19,304 nucleotides of DNA, from positions 1 through 19,304 of the forward strand of contig CAJUFL010000066.1 in assembly GCA_910585605.1 (NCBI GenBank). The letters run 5' to 3'. Under the pieces are notes generated by a model. It worked only from the letters and a program-made list of their open reading frames with translations, did no database searches and was not told the DNA's origin. Shown here in pieces: positions 5,760 to 14,581 of this stretch. Source of the DNA: an uncultured Lachnospiraceae bacterium. GTDB taxonomy: Bacteria > Bacillota > Clostridia > Lachnospirales > Lachnospiraceae. The position numbers and the translations under genes are program-made. How positions within the stretch are numbered: position 1 is the stretch's first letter; the number at the start of each line of letters is the position of its first letter.

Positions 5760-7304
5760 TTATAACGGTATATTTCCATGCTTCTTATATGGTCTTACAA
5801 TATTTTTTGTCTTTAACACATCTAATGCTGCCAATATCTTTCCTTTCGTCTCATCCGGTCGGATCACCTCATCTACAAAACCCCTTTTGGCTGCCGTATA
5901 CGGATTAAGGAATTTCTTCTCATACTCCTCGATCAGCTCTGCCTTCTTTGCCTCTGGATTTTCCGCTGTCTGAATCTGTTTTCTTCCTATGATATTGATC
6001 GCACCCTCTGCTCCCATAACCGCAATCTCTGCAATCGGCCATGCATACACTATATCCGCACCCATATGCTTGGAATTCATAGCAATATATGCCCCGCCAT
6101 ATGCTTTCCTCATAATCAGGGAAATCTTCGGCACCGTCGCCTCGGAATACGCATATAGAATCTTTGCCCCGTGACGGATAATTCCATTATGTTCCTGCTC
6201 TGAACCCGGCAAAAATGCCGGAACATCAATCAGGGAAACTAACGGAATGTTAAAACAGTCACAAAAACGAATAAATCTCGCCATCTTATCCGAAGCATCA
6301 ATATCCAGGGAACCACCCTTAAAATTCGCCTGATTACAGACAAAGCCTACAGTATTGCCTTCTATTCTTCCAAAGCCCACAACCGCATTTTTTGCCCAAT
6401 GCTTCTGTACCTCAAAAAAACTCTCCCTGTCGATCATCGCATTGATAACATCATGAACATCATAACTCTTTTTCTTATTATCCGGTACAATATTAATCAG
6501 ACTTTTACACTGATCCACACTTCTGCCTGCCTTAACCGGAAGCGGTGCCTGATTATTATCAGGAAGATAAGAAAGCAGCTCTCTTACCCCGCCCAGACAA
6601 TTCTTCTCACTCTTATATAAAAAATGTGCCACACCGGATTTTTCCGCATGGACCATGGCTCCTCCCAGATCCTCTGCGGACAGCTCTTCACCAATCACTG
6701 TTTTTACAACCTGCGGTCCGGTAATAAACATCTTACTGATCTCATCCACGACAAAAATATAATCACAAATTGCAGGAGAATAACAGGCACCTCCCGAACA
6801 TGGTCCCAAAATAACTGCTATCTGCGGAATCACCCCGGAAGCAATGGTATTTCTCTCAAAAATTCCAGAATACCCGCTTAAAGAATCTATTCCTTCCTCA
6901 ATTCTTGCTCCACCACTGTCATTAATCGTGACAATCGGACATTTCATTTTCAATGCCATATCCTGAATATGCACAATCTTGCGGGAGTGATACTCACCAA
7001 GGCTGCCTCCGATTACCGTAAAATCTTCCGAAGATGCAAACACCGTTCTTCCGTTAATCTTACCGTATCCCGTGATAACACCGTCTCCCGGCACCCTCTT
7101 CTTATCCAGTCCGAAATCATCAATTCTCGATTCCGCCAAATCATTAATTTCTACAAATGTTCCCTCATCAAATAATATATCCAGCCGTTCTCTCGCTGTC
7201 AGCTTTCCTTTTTCATGCTGTTTCTCAATGGCAGTCTGTCCACCACCTAATCTCGCCTGAGTCCTGCGGCATTCCAATTCCTCAATTGCTTCGTTCCAAT
7301 CCAA
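5760..7304 (-). CDS. Acyl-CoA carboxylase carboxyltransferase subunit (PccB/MmdA type)
   Basis: A 514-residue biotin-dependent carboxyltransferase. These subunits move carboxyl groups between biotin and an acyl-CoA (propionyl-CoA/methylmalonyl-CoA class). GKLTARERLDILFDEGTF is the N-terminal signature. NDSGGARIEEG and GPCSGGACYSPAICDYIF are oxyanion/CoA elements of the first crotonase-like half. LPGSEQEHNGIIRHGAKIL and KAYGGAYIAMNSK lie in the second half. The protein ends in KKHGNIPL, as in PccB and MmdA. The reading frame opens as far as 7442, but AGGAGG at 7320-7315 followed by a TTG at 7304 fixes the start. No biotin carrier or membrane decarboxylase subunit is nearby, so whether it works as carboxylase or decarboxylase cannot be told. 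Confidence 0.9.
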   Translation of the reverse strand: MDWNEAIEELECRRTQARLGGGQTAIEKQHEKGKLTARERLDILFDEGTFVEINDLAESRIDDFGLDKKRVPGDGVITGYGKINGRTVFASSEDFTVIGGSLGEYHSRKIVHIQDMALKMKCPIVTINDSGGARIEEGIDSLSGYSGIFERNTIASGVIPQIAVILGPCSGGACYSPAICDYIFVVDEISKMFITGPQVVKTVIGEELSAEDLGGAMVHAEKSGVAHFLYKSEKNCLGGVRELLSYLPDNNQAPLPVKAGRSVDQCKSLINIVPDNKKKSYDVHDVINAMIDRESFFEVQKHWAKNAVVGFGRIEGNTVGFVCNQANFKGGSLDIDASDKMARFIRFCDCFNIPLVSLIDVPAFLPGSEQEHNGIIRHGAKILYAYSEATVPKISLIMRKAYGGAYIAMNSKHMGADIVYAWPIAEIAVMGAEGAINIIGRKQIQTAENPEAKKAELIEEYEKKFLNPYTAAKRGFVDEVIRPDETKGKILAALDVLKTKNIVRPYKKHGNIPL

Positions 7305-7337
7305 AATTATATACCTCCTGTAAAGAAACTTAACAAA

Positions 7338-7365
7338 GCTGCCCTTATTCGCACATAAGAGCAGC
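7338..7365 (-). promoter_or_regulatory. Leader hairpin before the carboxyltransferase gene
   Basis: GCTGC (7365-7361) pairs with GCAGC (7342-7338) and TTA-rich inner arms extend the stem. It lies between the promoter and the AGGAGG site without a clear T-run, so it is more likely a leader structure than a terminator. Confidence 0.35.
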
Positions 7366-7410
7366 CCTTTCACACTTTTATTGTGCCAAATAATGGTTCT
7401 TGCCTTTTCA

Positions 7411-7439
7411 ACTATACACCATTTAAACGACACTTTCAA
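7411..7439 (-). promoter_or_regulatory. Sigma-A promoter of the carboxyltransferase gene
   Basis: TTGAAA (7439-7434), a 17-base spacer and TATAGT (7416-7411). This separates the gene from the glycosyltransferase gene upstream and gives a leader of about 100 bases. Confidence 0.75.
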
Positions 7440-7484
7440 CAAATTTGACGATTATAGACATGGGTTGCAGATTATGAACTGCTG

Positions 7485-9191
7485 TCATACCTTTGCTATT
7501 TCTTCCAGATAACTCTGAAATAACATCATCTTAAGCCCGGGAATTACCGCTCCTCCTTCTGTTGCGTCAATAACCGGCATGACAACATCCTCTTTCTTTG
7601 CCCTTTCTGCAATCCACCTGTTATACATGATAAATACTTTGCTGGAAGGAACCTTTCCTCCTCCAACTGCCGGAACCTGCTGCATTTCCTCTGCACCTGC
7701 CGCCGCTCTTTTTGCAGCTCCTTCCGCATGGGCAAGATTGCCTGTATATGCCAGATCCAACCCGATAAAAGCAATTGATTTACAGCCAAGACGAATACAC
7801 ACATCAAAAGCTGTTGTCGTTACAGAACCACCCGTTTCATAAAGATGCCAGCCTTTCTGTTTTGCCAGCTCTTCTGCCTTCTTATAGCCGTTTTGACAAA
7901 TCAAATACTTTTTCCCTTGATAATTCATAGCATACCCCTTATAGGCAGTTGAAAGATAAAGCATCGGAACCTGTCTGGACTCCAGCCCCTCAAGATGCCA
8001 ATATATCCTGCTATTGGCATCTGTTACGATCATATAGTCCACATCAATTCCGAGATTTAATAGTTTTCGGAACACTGTCTCCACCGCTAAAATCACCATA
8101 TTGGGCCTTTTATTTTTCAAAAGTTCTACATTTTTATCCAGTGACGGTCCCGCCGCTACAATGATAACATCTTTTCCTTCAAATTCCGGTCTCAGTTCAT
8201 CCGCATATCCATCATAATGTTTAAAATTTTCCCGGCTGTTGTTCTCAAACAAAATTGCAGCATTCCGTTTCCCGCTATCCCTGATAAAAAACATTTCCAT
8301 CTGTTCTTTAATCCTTGCATCCTTAATATGACGCAGGGACGGATTATGGATAATAAAGTTTTCGGTCTCTTCATCCAAGGCAGAAATAACCTTCTTAAAA
8401 TCCGGATCATAAACCAGTACAAAATTCTGGTTTGTCCAGATTTCCGAGAAATCCACCGCCATCAGACAATGGTAAATCACATCCAGATCACTTTCAAATA
8501 CCTGTATACGGATTCCGTCGTCCAGACGAAATAATTCATGGATATGATATCCGAGTCCTAATCCCCATACCACATAAGACGGACACTCTATTGTATAATA
8601 ATATCTTGCGAAATCTGCGGCCTCTCCTTCCGGAGAAATATTACTGTGATAATAATACATACCATTCCCGTCTTGTCCAGCTAAAGTAAACGCTCCGGTA
8701 TTTGTCGCCTCTAAATGATGGTTCATCTGCCATGTGCCCGCTGCTGTCTCTCTTTCATATCGCTCATGATAAGCGTTTAACTGTTTCCACAAGGATTTGT
8801 CATGTTCTTTTAACGCAGACATATTATTCTTCCAGATTTCTGAATCTGTATCCACACCATCATAGCTTCGAATCGCTTCCTGAAGGGACTGTAAAAAAGG
8901 AATCAACCGAAGCTCCAATAAATCTGCCAGCAATACATAATCTTTATTCTCCTGTGCCGCAAGGATATCCTGCAATGATAGATTGATTGCCTCCAGATTT
9001 ACCAGCTCTATTTCCTGATTGTAATAGGAAATATCTGCAAATACCTCTTCCAGCCTCTGTACTAAAACATTTATGACCGTTGCAAGAATTCGTACCACAC
9101 GGTCATGATTCTGAGTATGGCAGGCATAAATTGCTTCACGGATATGATATTGTAATTGTGTACTGGTAGTATAGATTTGCTGTCTGGTCAT
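7485..9191 (-). CDS. Motility-associated factor (MAF, DUF115) glycosyltransferase
   Basis: A 568-residue cytosolic protein of the MAF/DUF115 family. These proteins add nonulosonic acids (pseudaminic or legionaminic type) to flagellin before export. The N-terminal third is helical. The conserved core runs from about 340 to 500: GKDVIIVAAGPSLDKN (339-354), DYMIVTDANSRIYWHL (385-400), YETGGSVTTTAFD (451-463) and FIGLDLAYTGNLAHAEG (475-491). Its start has a GGGAGG site 11 bases upstream, located in the tail of the flagellin terminator. Expression probably depends on read-through from the flagellin promoter. Adjacency to a flagellin gene supports glycosylation of that flagellin; no sugar-nucleotide synthesis genes are in the window. 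Confidence 0.9.
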   Translation of the reverse strand: MTRQQIYTTSTQLQYHIREAIYACHTQNHDRVVRILATVINVLVQRLEEVFADISYYNQEIELVNLEAINLSLQDILAAQENKDYVLLADLLELRLIPFLQSLQEAIRSYDGVDTDSEIWKNNMSALKEHDKSLWKQLNAYHERYERETAAGTWQMNHHLEATNTGAFTLAGQDGNGMYYYHSNISPEGEAADFARYYYTIECPSYVVWGLGLGYHIHELFRLDDGIRIQVFESDLDVIYHCLMAVDFSEIWTNQNFVLVYDPDFKKVISALDEETENFIIHNPSLRHIKDARIKEQMEMFFIRDSGKRNAAILFENNSRENFKHYDGYADELRPEFEGKDVIIVAAGPSLDKNVELLKNKRPNMVILAVETVFRKLLNLGIDVDYMIVTDANSRIYWHLEGLESRQVPMLYLSTAYKGYAMNYQGKKYLICQNGYKKAEELAKQKGWHLYETGGSVTTTAFDVCIRLGCKSIAFIGLDLAYTGNLAHAEGAAKRAAAGAEEMQQVPAVGGGKVPSSKVFIMYNRWIAERAKKEDVVMPVIDATEGGAVIPGLKMMLFQSYLEEIAKV

Positions 9192-9214
9192 TCTTTCTTA
9201 TTCCTCCCATATCC

Positions 9215-9267
9215 AAAAAAGGGCTGTCACACTAAGGCTTACTCTTTGTATTCTTAATGTGACAGCC
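9215..9267 (-). terminator. Flagellin gene terminator
   Basis: GGCTGTCACATTAAG (9267-9253) pairs with CTTAGTGTGACAGCC (9236-9222) with one G-T pair, followed by CTTTTTTGG. It is a long stem with a T-run, placed between flagellin and its presumed glycosyltransferase. That arrangement would attenuate the downstream gene. Confidence 0.9.
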
Positions 9268-9289
9268 TCTTTCTTAATCTTTAATTCTA

Positions 9290-10042
9290 TTAATTCACCT
9301 GAATAATCTTTCTCTTCTGTTCCTCTTGTTCCATTCGTTTCTTCTGCATATTAAGCCGTACCTGCTCTAAAATCTGATTCTTGTGCAGATCACTCATCTC
9401 TTCTGCCATATCGGTATCCCGAAGAGAACTAAATGCCGATTCCAGATTATATGATGTATTTTGGTTGTTCATAATCGTATATGCAAGACGGTTTGACTGT
9501 GCTCCAATAGAGGATTGCGCTGATGTAACCTTTTTTAGTGCATTATCAATATCACGAATATCAAACTTCTTTGTCACATCAAAATCTGCAATTCCAAGTT
9601 CTTCTAATGTTACATTCACCAGTTCCATCTCATGTCCTACTCCGGACGGATTCGTTGCCAGCTCCATAGTTGCCATACTGCCATCTAAAAGCTTTAATCC
9701 GTTAAACTGGGTATTCCTTGCAATATCCGTAATTCCTTGTTTAAGCTGATCAATCTCTGCCTGCATCATGGAAAGCTCATCCTTGGAATAGATTGCTGAA
9801 TTGGATGCCTGTAAGCCCAGTTCGCGAATCCTGCTTAGAGAATCATACATAGAAGACAATGCACCGTCTGCTACATTTAAGACGTTGTTGCCCCGCTCTG
9901 CATTCTGGGCTCCAATGTCATAACCATTCTTCTGGTTCTTAATCTTCTCTGAAATAGATAATCCCGCTGCATCATCTGCCGCACTGTTAATCTTATAACC
10001 ACTCGACAAATTGCGGTAGTTCCTATCAATACTAAGTGACAT
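9290..10042 (-). CDS. Atypical short flagellin
   Basis: A 250-residue flagellin-family protein. NLSSGYKINSAADDAAGLSISEKI (residues 11-34) is the hallmark D0/D1 segment. NVADGALSSMYDSLSRI and NTQFNGLKLLDG follow, and the C-terminal D1 helix contains SSIGAQSNRLAY. Two things are unusual. The protein starts only about ten residues before LSSG, so it lacks roughly the first 20 residues of the D0 helix. The C-terminus ends in a charged tail (MQKKRMEQEEQKRK) instead of the hydrophobic QANQxPQxVLSLL end that packs the filament core and binds FliS. A GGGAGG site 7 bases before the ATG supports this start. It may be a minor, cap-proximal or non-filament flagellin; similar short forms probably occur in related genera. 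Confidence 0.9.
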   Translation of the reverse strand: MSLSIDRNYRNLSSGYKINSAADDAAGLSISEKIKNQKNGYDIGAQNAERGNNVLNVADGALSSMYDSLSRIRELGLQASNSAIYSKDELSMMQAEIDQLKQGITDIARNTQFNGLKLLDGSMATMELATNPSGVGHEMELVNVTLEELGIADFDVTKKFDIRDIDNALKKVTSAQSSIGAQSNRLAYTIMNNQNTSYNLESAFSSLRDTDMAEEMSDLHKNQILEQVRLNMQKKRMEQEEQKRKIIQVN

Positions 10043-10091
10043 AACAACACCTCCCTCTATTCTATTAAATCATTTTCATATAGTTAAATAT

Positions 10092-10120
10092 ATTTTAGCA
10101 TATTTTTAATTAGCCATCAA
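10092..10120 (-). promoter_or_regulatory. Sigma-A, extended -10 promoter of the flagellin gene
   Basis: TTGATG (10120-10115), a 17-base spacer ending in TGC, and TAAAAT (10097-10092). No sigma-28 pattern (TAAA-N15-GCCGATAA) was found before this flagellin, which is unusual for a flagellin gene. Confidence 0.65.
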
Positions 10121-10216
10121 TCCGTAATTGTATAAAAAAGGAATTTGGAGAGAATTTCTTTAAGCAATAACTGCCTTGAGTTATTTTAATTAGTTCAGTA
10201 TATCATTCATATTATT

Positions 10217-12517
10217 TTAATCTTCCTGTTCATCCTTCCATTTCTCAAATTCAAGTTCCATGTGAATTGTGATGTCCGAACTTTTCCACATTGTATCGGA
10301 ACCTTCTGAGGTATCCCCGACAAACATCAGGTTATTCTTATCCCCTTGCTCATTTTGAGGCAGACAGTATGAATAAACATTCTCATTCTTCCCTTTTTTG
10401 AGAATAATTTTTTCTTTGGTATCCGGTGCCAACAAATAGATATTACAATCCTTCTTTATTCCGGTATCCGAAGTTTCATCCTTCACCACAAGTTCTATAT
10501 TTTTTATATTAATTCTTACATCAAATTCACTATTGTTATGAAGCATAATCTCATCTGAAAATATTTGCTCCCGACCTAACAACTGCTGGGGATCAATATG
10601 GATTGTAAATTCCTTTGGCATAAATACAGATACCAGATCCGGTTTTGTAACTGTGATCGTCTGCTCCTTCACCGCTACATTTCCCGCATTATCCGTAACT
10701 GTTACCACAACATTATATTCACCTTCCTCTGCGAAAGGTATAGAAAATTCATATTTTGACGGAACTTCAATCCCTTTATCAATTATCACCTTCTCTAAAA
10801 GTGTAAGATCACTGATATCATACGTCTCTCCATTTATACTGCATTCCACTTTCTGGATACCAGAAATAATGTGTCCTTCGTCTGCTACATCAATCCACAA
10901 AGTATATGGTGTAGTACAAAACGAATCCTGTGGTATTGAAATCGTCGGTATACTATTTTCCACCAGATAATATTTCGATACCACTTCCGAAACATTACCA
11001 GCCTTATCAGAACAATTCATTAAAATTCTTCCATAATAATCTTCCGGTACCTTAATTCCAGTCCCGTCGGATTGTTCCATCACATATAAGAGTTTATCAC
11101 CATACACATAACAAATCTTATCAATCCCTGTACCTTGAACACCGTCTATATTATCATCAGAAAAAACATTCAATTCCTGATTATTGGTACAATAAATAGT
11201 TTTATCATTGCCCTGTAGCCTGCCAAGCCCCTCCTCATTAAAAGTAAGAGCCGGTGATACACTATCCTTTGAATAGGTAAAATCCACTCCCGTTGTCACT
11301 TCACTTCCATTTGAAAAATACAGCGTAATCTTCTCATTTGCTGCATCCTTTGTAAGTATAATCTGACTGTTAAACTCCCCGTCTTGCCCTATCCTAACCT
11401 GATCAAATCCGTCAACTCCGGTGGGCTCAATTGTAATATCACCGACAAATGCTTCCACACCTGTACGCATACTTCCTTTTACAGTAAAATAACTGGCATC
11501 TGCCATGTATACCGCACTCTCATCATTTCCCTGTTCAGTTTCATCTGAAACTTCTATATCGTCTTCCCCGCCGGATACCTCCATAATATCTGCATCGTCC
11601 TTACTATCTTCCTTTTGGTACAATTCTATATCAACAACATCGTCCGTTCTTTCTATGGGTTGCTTATCTCCTTCGCTGCTGTCCTGTTTCTTACTTTGTG
11701 TTTTTGTTTCACCTAATGTTTTTTTTACCACAGTACGGGCTTCCTTTTCACTGTCAGACAAATTCCTCTCTACTGGTTCCGCTGGTAAAACTACATTCCA
11801 GACGCTTTTTTGAAACCGCTCACTGCTGGTTATCAATTTATCGACATCCGACTCTGTCTTGCTTGAGAATGTATGCTGTCCTTCTTCATCCTCTGTCAGC
11901 TTCTGTGTATCCTCTCCCTCTTCCTTTTCCGGTCTCGTCTCAAACACATCATTTAATACATAATCTGCTGTTGTCTGAATCCCATCATAATTAGCATCAA
12001 CAGCATATCCAATCTCTACTGGAAATTGATAAAGCACGTTCCCCAGGCTGTTTCTAGGCTGTTCACCCTTATTCTCATATAAAGCCTGAACCAGTGAAAG
12101 AGGTGTCGAATTCTTTACAACCGAATTATTACCGTCCTCCTTCATCATCTGTCCAGGACTTACCACATTCTTCTTAAGATTGTCGGTTCTATCCATATCA
12201 ATGGATTCCTCCCGCTTCCCTGATTCTCCCACAGACACGCTTTCCGCTTCCTTTTGTTCCACCTCTGAGTATTGGATATCAATACTTGCCGTTGTATTCT
12301 TATTCGTTACCGTATTATGATATTCCAATGCTGGTAATGTCGTTAGTACTTCTGCACCCGGCTGCGGAACGAAAAGAGACACTGCCAACAAAAAGGTCAG
12401 CAAACCTGTACAAAAACCTGTTGCCAGACATTTTTTCGCCACAACTGAAAGCCTTTTATGTAAAACTACAAAAAATACATTGATATATACCAGTATATGG
12501 ATAAATGCCTTTCTCAT
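10217..12517 (-). CDS. Membrane-anchored surface protein with Ig-like domains
   Basis: A 766-residue exported protein. The open frame extends to 12613, but AAGGAG before the ATG at 12517 supports this start. Two hydrophobic stretches lie near residues 3-19 and 30-50; the second may be a signal or an anchor. Residues of about 60-345 are a Ser/Glu/Asp-rich disordered spacer. From about 350, Ig-like beta domains follow, with SDKAGNV near 506 and TDNAGNV near 616, typical of bacterial surface Ig repeats. The last ~130 residues form a separate domain beginning PKEFTIHIDPQQLL, followed by NNSEFDVRINIKN and ending in a strand ITIHMELEF. That pattern resembles the secreted protein at 18344. No LPxTG or C-terminal membrane helix is present. 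Ligand and role are unknown. Confidence 0.75.
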   Translation of the reverse strand: MRKAFIHILVYINVFFVVLHKRLSVVAKKCLATGFCTGLLTFLLAVSLFVPQPGAEVLTTLPALEYHNTVTNKNTTASIDIQYSEVEQKEAESVSVGESGKREESIDMDRTDNLKKNVVSPGQMMKEDGNNSVVKNSTPLSLVQALYENKGEQPRNSLGNVLYQFPVEIGYAVDANYDGIQTTADYVLNDVFETRPEKEEGEDTQKLTEDEEGQHTFSSKTESDVDKLITSSERFQKSVWNVVLPAEPVERNLSDSEKEARTVVKKTLGETKTQSKKQDSSEGDKQPIERTDDVVDIELYQKEDSKDDADIMEVSGGEDDIEVSDETEQGNDESAVYMADASYFTVKGSMRTGVEAFVGDITIEPTGVDGFDQVRIGQDGEFNSQIILTKDAANEKITLYFSNGSEVTTGVDFTYSKDSVSPALTFNEEGLGRLQGNDKTIYCTNNQELNVFSDDNIDGVQGTGIDKICYVYGDKLLYVMEQSDGTGIKVPEDYYGRILMNCSDKAGNVSEVVSKYYLVENSIPTISIPQDSFCTTPYTLWIDVADEGHIISGIQKVECSINGETYDISDLTLLEKVIIDKGIEVPSKYEFSIPFAEEGEYNVVVTVTDNAGNVAVKEQTITVTKPDLVSVFMPKEFTIHIDPQQLLGREQIFSDEIMLHNNSEFDVRINIKNIELVVKDETSDTGIKKDCNIYLLAPDTKEKIILKKGKNENVYSYCLPQNEQGDKNNLMFVGDTSEGSDTMWKSSDITIHMELEFEKWKDEQED

Positions 12518-12685
12518 GGTGCATCTCCTTTCTTTATCTTCTACATCAACAACCCTATCCCAAACAACAGAGCAACAAATTTGAATCATCCTAAAAAACA
12601 TGGTATATTGCATATCACAATTCCAAACATAGTAAATTATATAATTATCTATATTTTATAGTAAATATGTAAATACCCGCTTCCT

Positions 12686-13531
12686 TCATCCTTTATGCGT
12701 ATAAATGGAAAGTCCTGCCGTAAGCATTACAATCAGCACTGCTGCCCCGAAGATAAAATGAAAAACCGTACCTTCAAATGCCGGCCAGCACCATGTAATA
12801 GGGGAAACAATCGTAAACATCTTTATCCGTTCTGCAATCCCGCCTACTGTATCTACACTGCGGCCTTCCCGTCCTGTAAGCTCCAGCAGCGAGGAAAAAA
12901 ATTGCAAAAGAGCTGGCAGCCGGGAAATCAAGCATGGCAAAATCAATACTGTCAGTACAGCATCATCCGAAACTCCCTCTGCCCTCTTATAACTCACTAT
13001 AAATAGTGTAATTGCCAGATACACCAGGCAAACCAGATATAGAAAAACATAATGCAGCAGCATATTGAATGCCATCTGGAGAGAGCCAAGTATTAAGGCC
13101 AACACTGCATTTACTATCAAAAGCGAAACACAGCATACAAATGCCTGCGCCAGATACACAAAGCTTTTCCCCCAAAAAATCATCTTCCTGCTAATTCCTG
13201 CATTGTGCAGATAAACTACCGTTTCCAGTCTGTCCTCTTCTGACACCGAATCAGCAAGTTCCTTCATCAAACTGTATATAAGATAAAACGGATAGGTCAA
13301 TGCAAAAAGCTGCCACACATTAAACCACATATGACTGGTCCAACTCTTCAGACACAAAAAATCTTTGAGCATATCCGGCCATTTCATATAATTTTTATTA
13401 AATTCGGGTATTATAAAATCTAACAGTGTACACAAAACAAAGAGAACCACCACAATCAAAAGAGGAGCAATAATCCTCTTTAATATCTTTTGCCGTTTTC
13501 TCATCCACTCAAAATAAAGAACGGTTTTCAC
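12686..13531 (-). CDS. ABC-2-like multi-pass permease
   Basis: A 281-residue protein with about six membrane segments (starting near residues 19, 60, 118, 150, 185 and 255). It is organised like an ABC-2 permease, with a first helix, a large loop, then paired helices. A GTG at 13531 is preferred over the GTG at 13540, because AGAGG lies 8 bases before it and it overlaps the ATPase stop as GTGA, a 4-bp coupled junction. Its only visible partner is the ATPase-like protein, which lacks catalytic residues. It may therefore not be an active transporter, or it may borrow another ATPase. Substrate unknown. Confidence 0.75.
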   Translation of the reverse strand: MKTVLYFEWMRKRQKILKRIIAPLLIVVVLFVLCTLLDFIIPEFNKNYMKWPDMLKDFLCLKSWTSHMWFNVWQLFALTYPFYLIYSLMKELADSVSEEDRLETVVYLHNAGISRKMIFWGKSFVYLAQAFVCCVSLLIVNAVLALILGSLQMAFNMLLHYVFLYLVCLVYLAITLFIVSYKRAEGVSDDAVLTVLILPCLISRLPALLQFFSSLLELTGREGRSVDTVGGIAERIKMFTIVSPITWCWPAFEGTVFHFIFGAAVLIVMLTAGLSIYTHKG

Positions 13532-14517
13532 GAAATCCACCTCTCATAATTTTCAAATAGCATTTCCTCCATTGTAAGCTCCTCTATATTAAAATTCCGA
13601 CATCCGGTTATACTGATCCGCAATGCCAGTTCCTTCATATTCTGCTCGTTATATAAAAAACGGCAGTACCCCTTACGTCTTGTAAGCATTGTCATTTTCT
13701 CCGACAACATAGGAGAAATGCTCCCACCCCACAGCGTAACCACCTTTGCCGGAACCGGCAACTGATTTCTTGCAAATTTTCCGATTATCTTACCTTCTTT
13801 TATAAATACATATTCATGAACCGGCAATACCACATCATCATAATGCTCTGCCGCCAAAACCACCGTTGCACCCTTTGCATATGAATCTACGATTTCTTTC
13901 AGCAGTAACTTATACGTCCTTTCCTTCAGCATATTATAAGGCCGGTTCAATAATAACAAAGCAGGCTTTGCCATCATCGCCTGAATCACCGACACCAGCC
14001 TGTTCTGCTCAAAGGTCATCTCCAAAAGCTGCTCATCAGCATCTATATTAAATAAAGAAAGAAGTCGTACAGCCTCTCTGGTCAGCTCCTGACTGCCACC
14101 CGCCATACCCTGTAAAAATGTTCCTACCGTTAATCCACTATAGCACACAATATCATCTGGTACATACTGTATCGGCTTAAAAAAAGTCCCAGTGTTTTCT
14201 TCCTCTTCTATCCTACTCCCTGTTCTTGTTACAGCCTTTAACCGGGAATAAGCAACCTGCCCTGACTGCGTACTCCCTTCTTCCGAATGTATTCCTTTTT
14301 TCATCCATATACTTTTCAATCCAGGATAATCCAATTTCCCCAATTGTACTTCCTTAAGGCCTGCCATCACTTCCAAAATTCTGCCGGCACTTCCATCCTC
14401 GGAAATCAATGCCGTCAGATGATTCTCTATTATATTAAGAGAAATATCCTCTAATTCAATATTAGGTTGTTCGCTTACTGCCACATGATTCATCTGGCAA
14501 ATAATATTGTCTGGCAT
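13528..14517 (-). CDS. ABC ATPase-like protein with all ATP motifs degenerate
   Basis: A 329-residue protein with the layout of an ABC-2 transporter ATPase (strands, helical domain, C-terminal dimer region). Every catalytic motif is altered. The Walker A position reads EDGSAGRIL (40-48), with Arg46 and Ile47 where Lys and Ser/Thr belong. The signature LSGGQ position is MTFEQ (167-171). Walker B is LLLLNRP (187-193), with Asn191 and Arg192 replacing Asp and catalytic Glu. A switch-like His225 (AAEHYDD) remains. An insertion of about 40 residues rich in Glu/Ser (75-112) follows the first strands. The frame is intact across 329 codons, has a GGAG site and its own promoter, and is coupled to the permease. 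It therefore looks like a maintained pseudo-ATPase rather than a decaying gene. Confidence 0.75.
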   Translation of the reverse strand: MPDNIICQMNHVAVSEQPNIELEDISLNIIENHLTALISEDGSAGRILEVMAGLKEVQLGKLDYPGLKSIWMKKGIHSEEGSTQSGQVAYSRLKAVTRTGSRIEEEENTGTFFKPIQYVPDDIVCYSGLTVGTFLQGMAGGSQELTREAVRLLSLFNIDADEQLLEMTFEQNRLVSVIQAMMAKPALLLLNRPYNMLKERTYKLLLKEIVDSYAKGATVVLAAEHYDDVVLPVHEYVFIKEGKIIGKFARNQLPVPAKVVTLWGGSISPMLSEKMTMLTRRKGYCRFLYNEQNMKELALRISITGCRNFNIEELTMEEMLFENYERWIS

Positions 14518-14550
14518 GTCGTTTTCTCCATAATGTATTATTTTATCTGA

Positions 14551-14559
14551 ATTATATCA
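14551..14559 (-). promoter_or_regulatory. Extended -10 promoter of the ABC-like pair
   Basis: TGATATAAT (14559-14551) is a perfect -10 with the TGn extension. The -35 is poor. Expected start is near 14544, about 27 bases before the ATG. Confidence 0.55.
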
Positions 14560-14581
14560 TATTCCGTTAATATACAGGACT

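Noticed and set aside
7305..7442. N-terminal extension of the carboxyltransferase
   Set aside because: The upstream frame has no family similarity, overlaps the promoter and leader, and the AGGAGG plus TTG at 7304 gives the normal family length.
12518..12613. N-terminal extension of the large surface protein
   Set aside because: Its first 32 codons contain the ribosome site itself, and the resulting start would leave the hydrophobic export signal internal.
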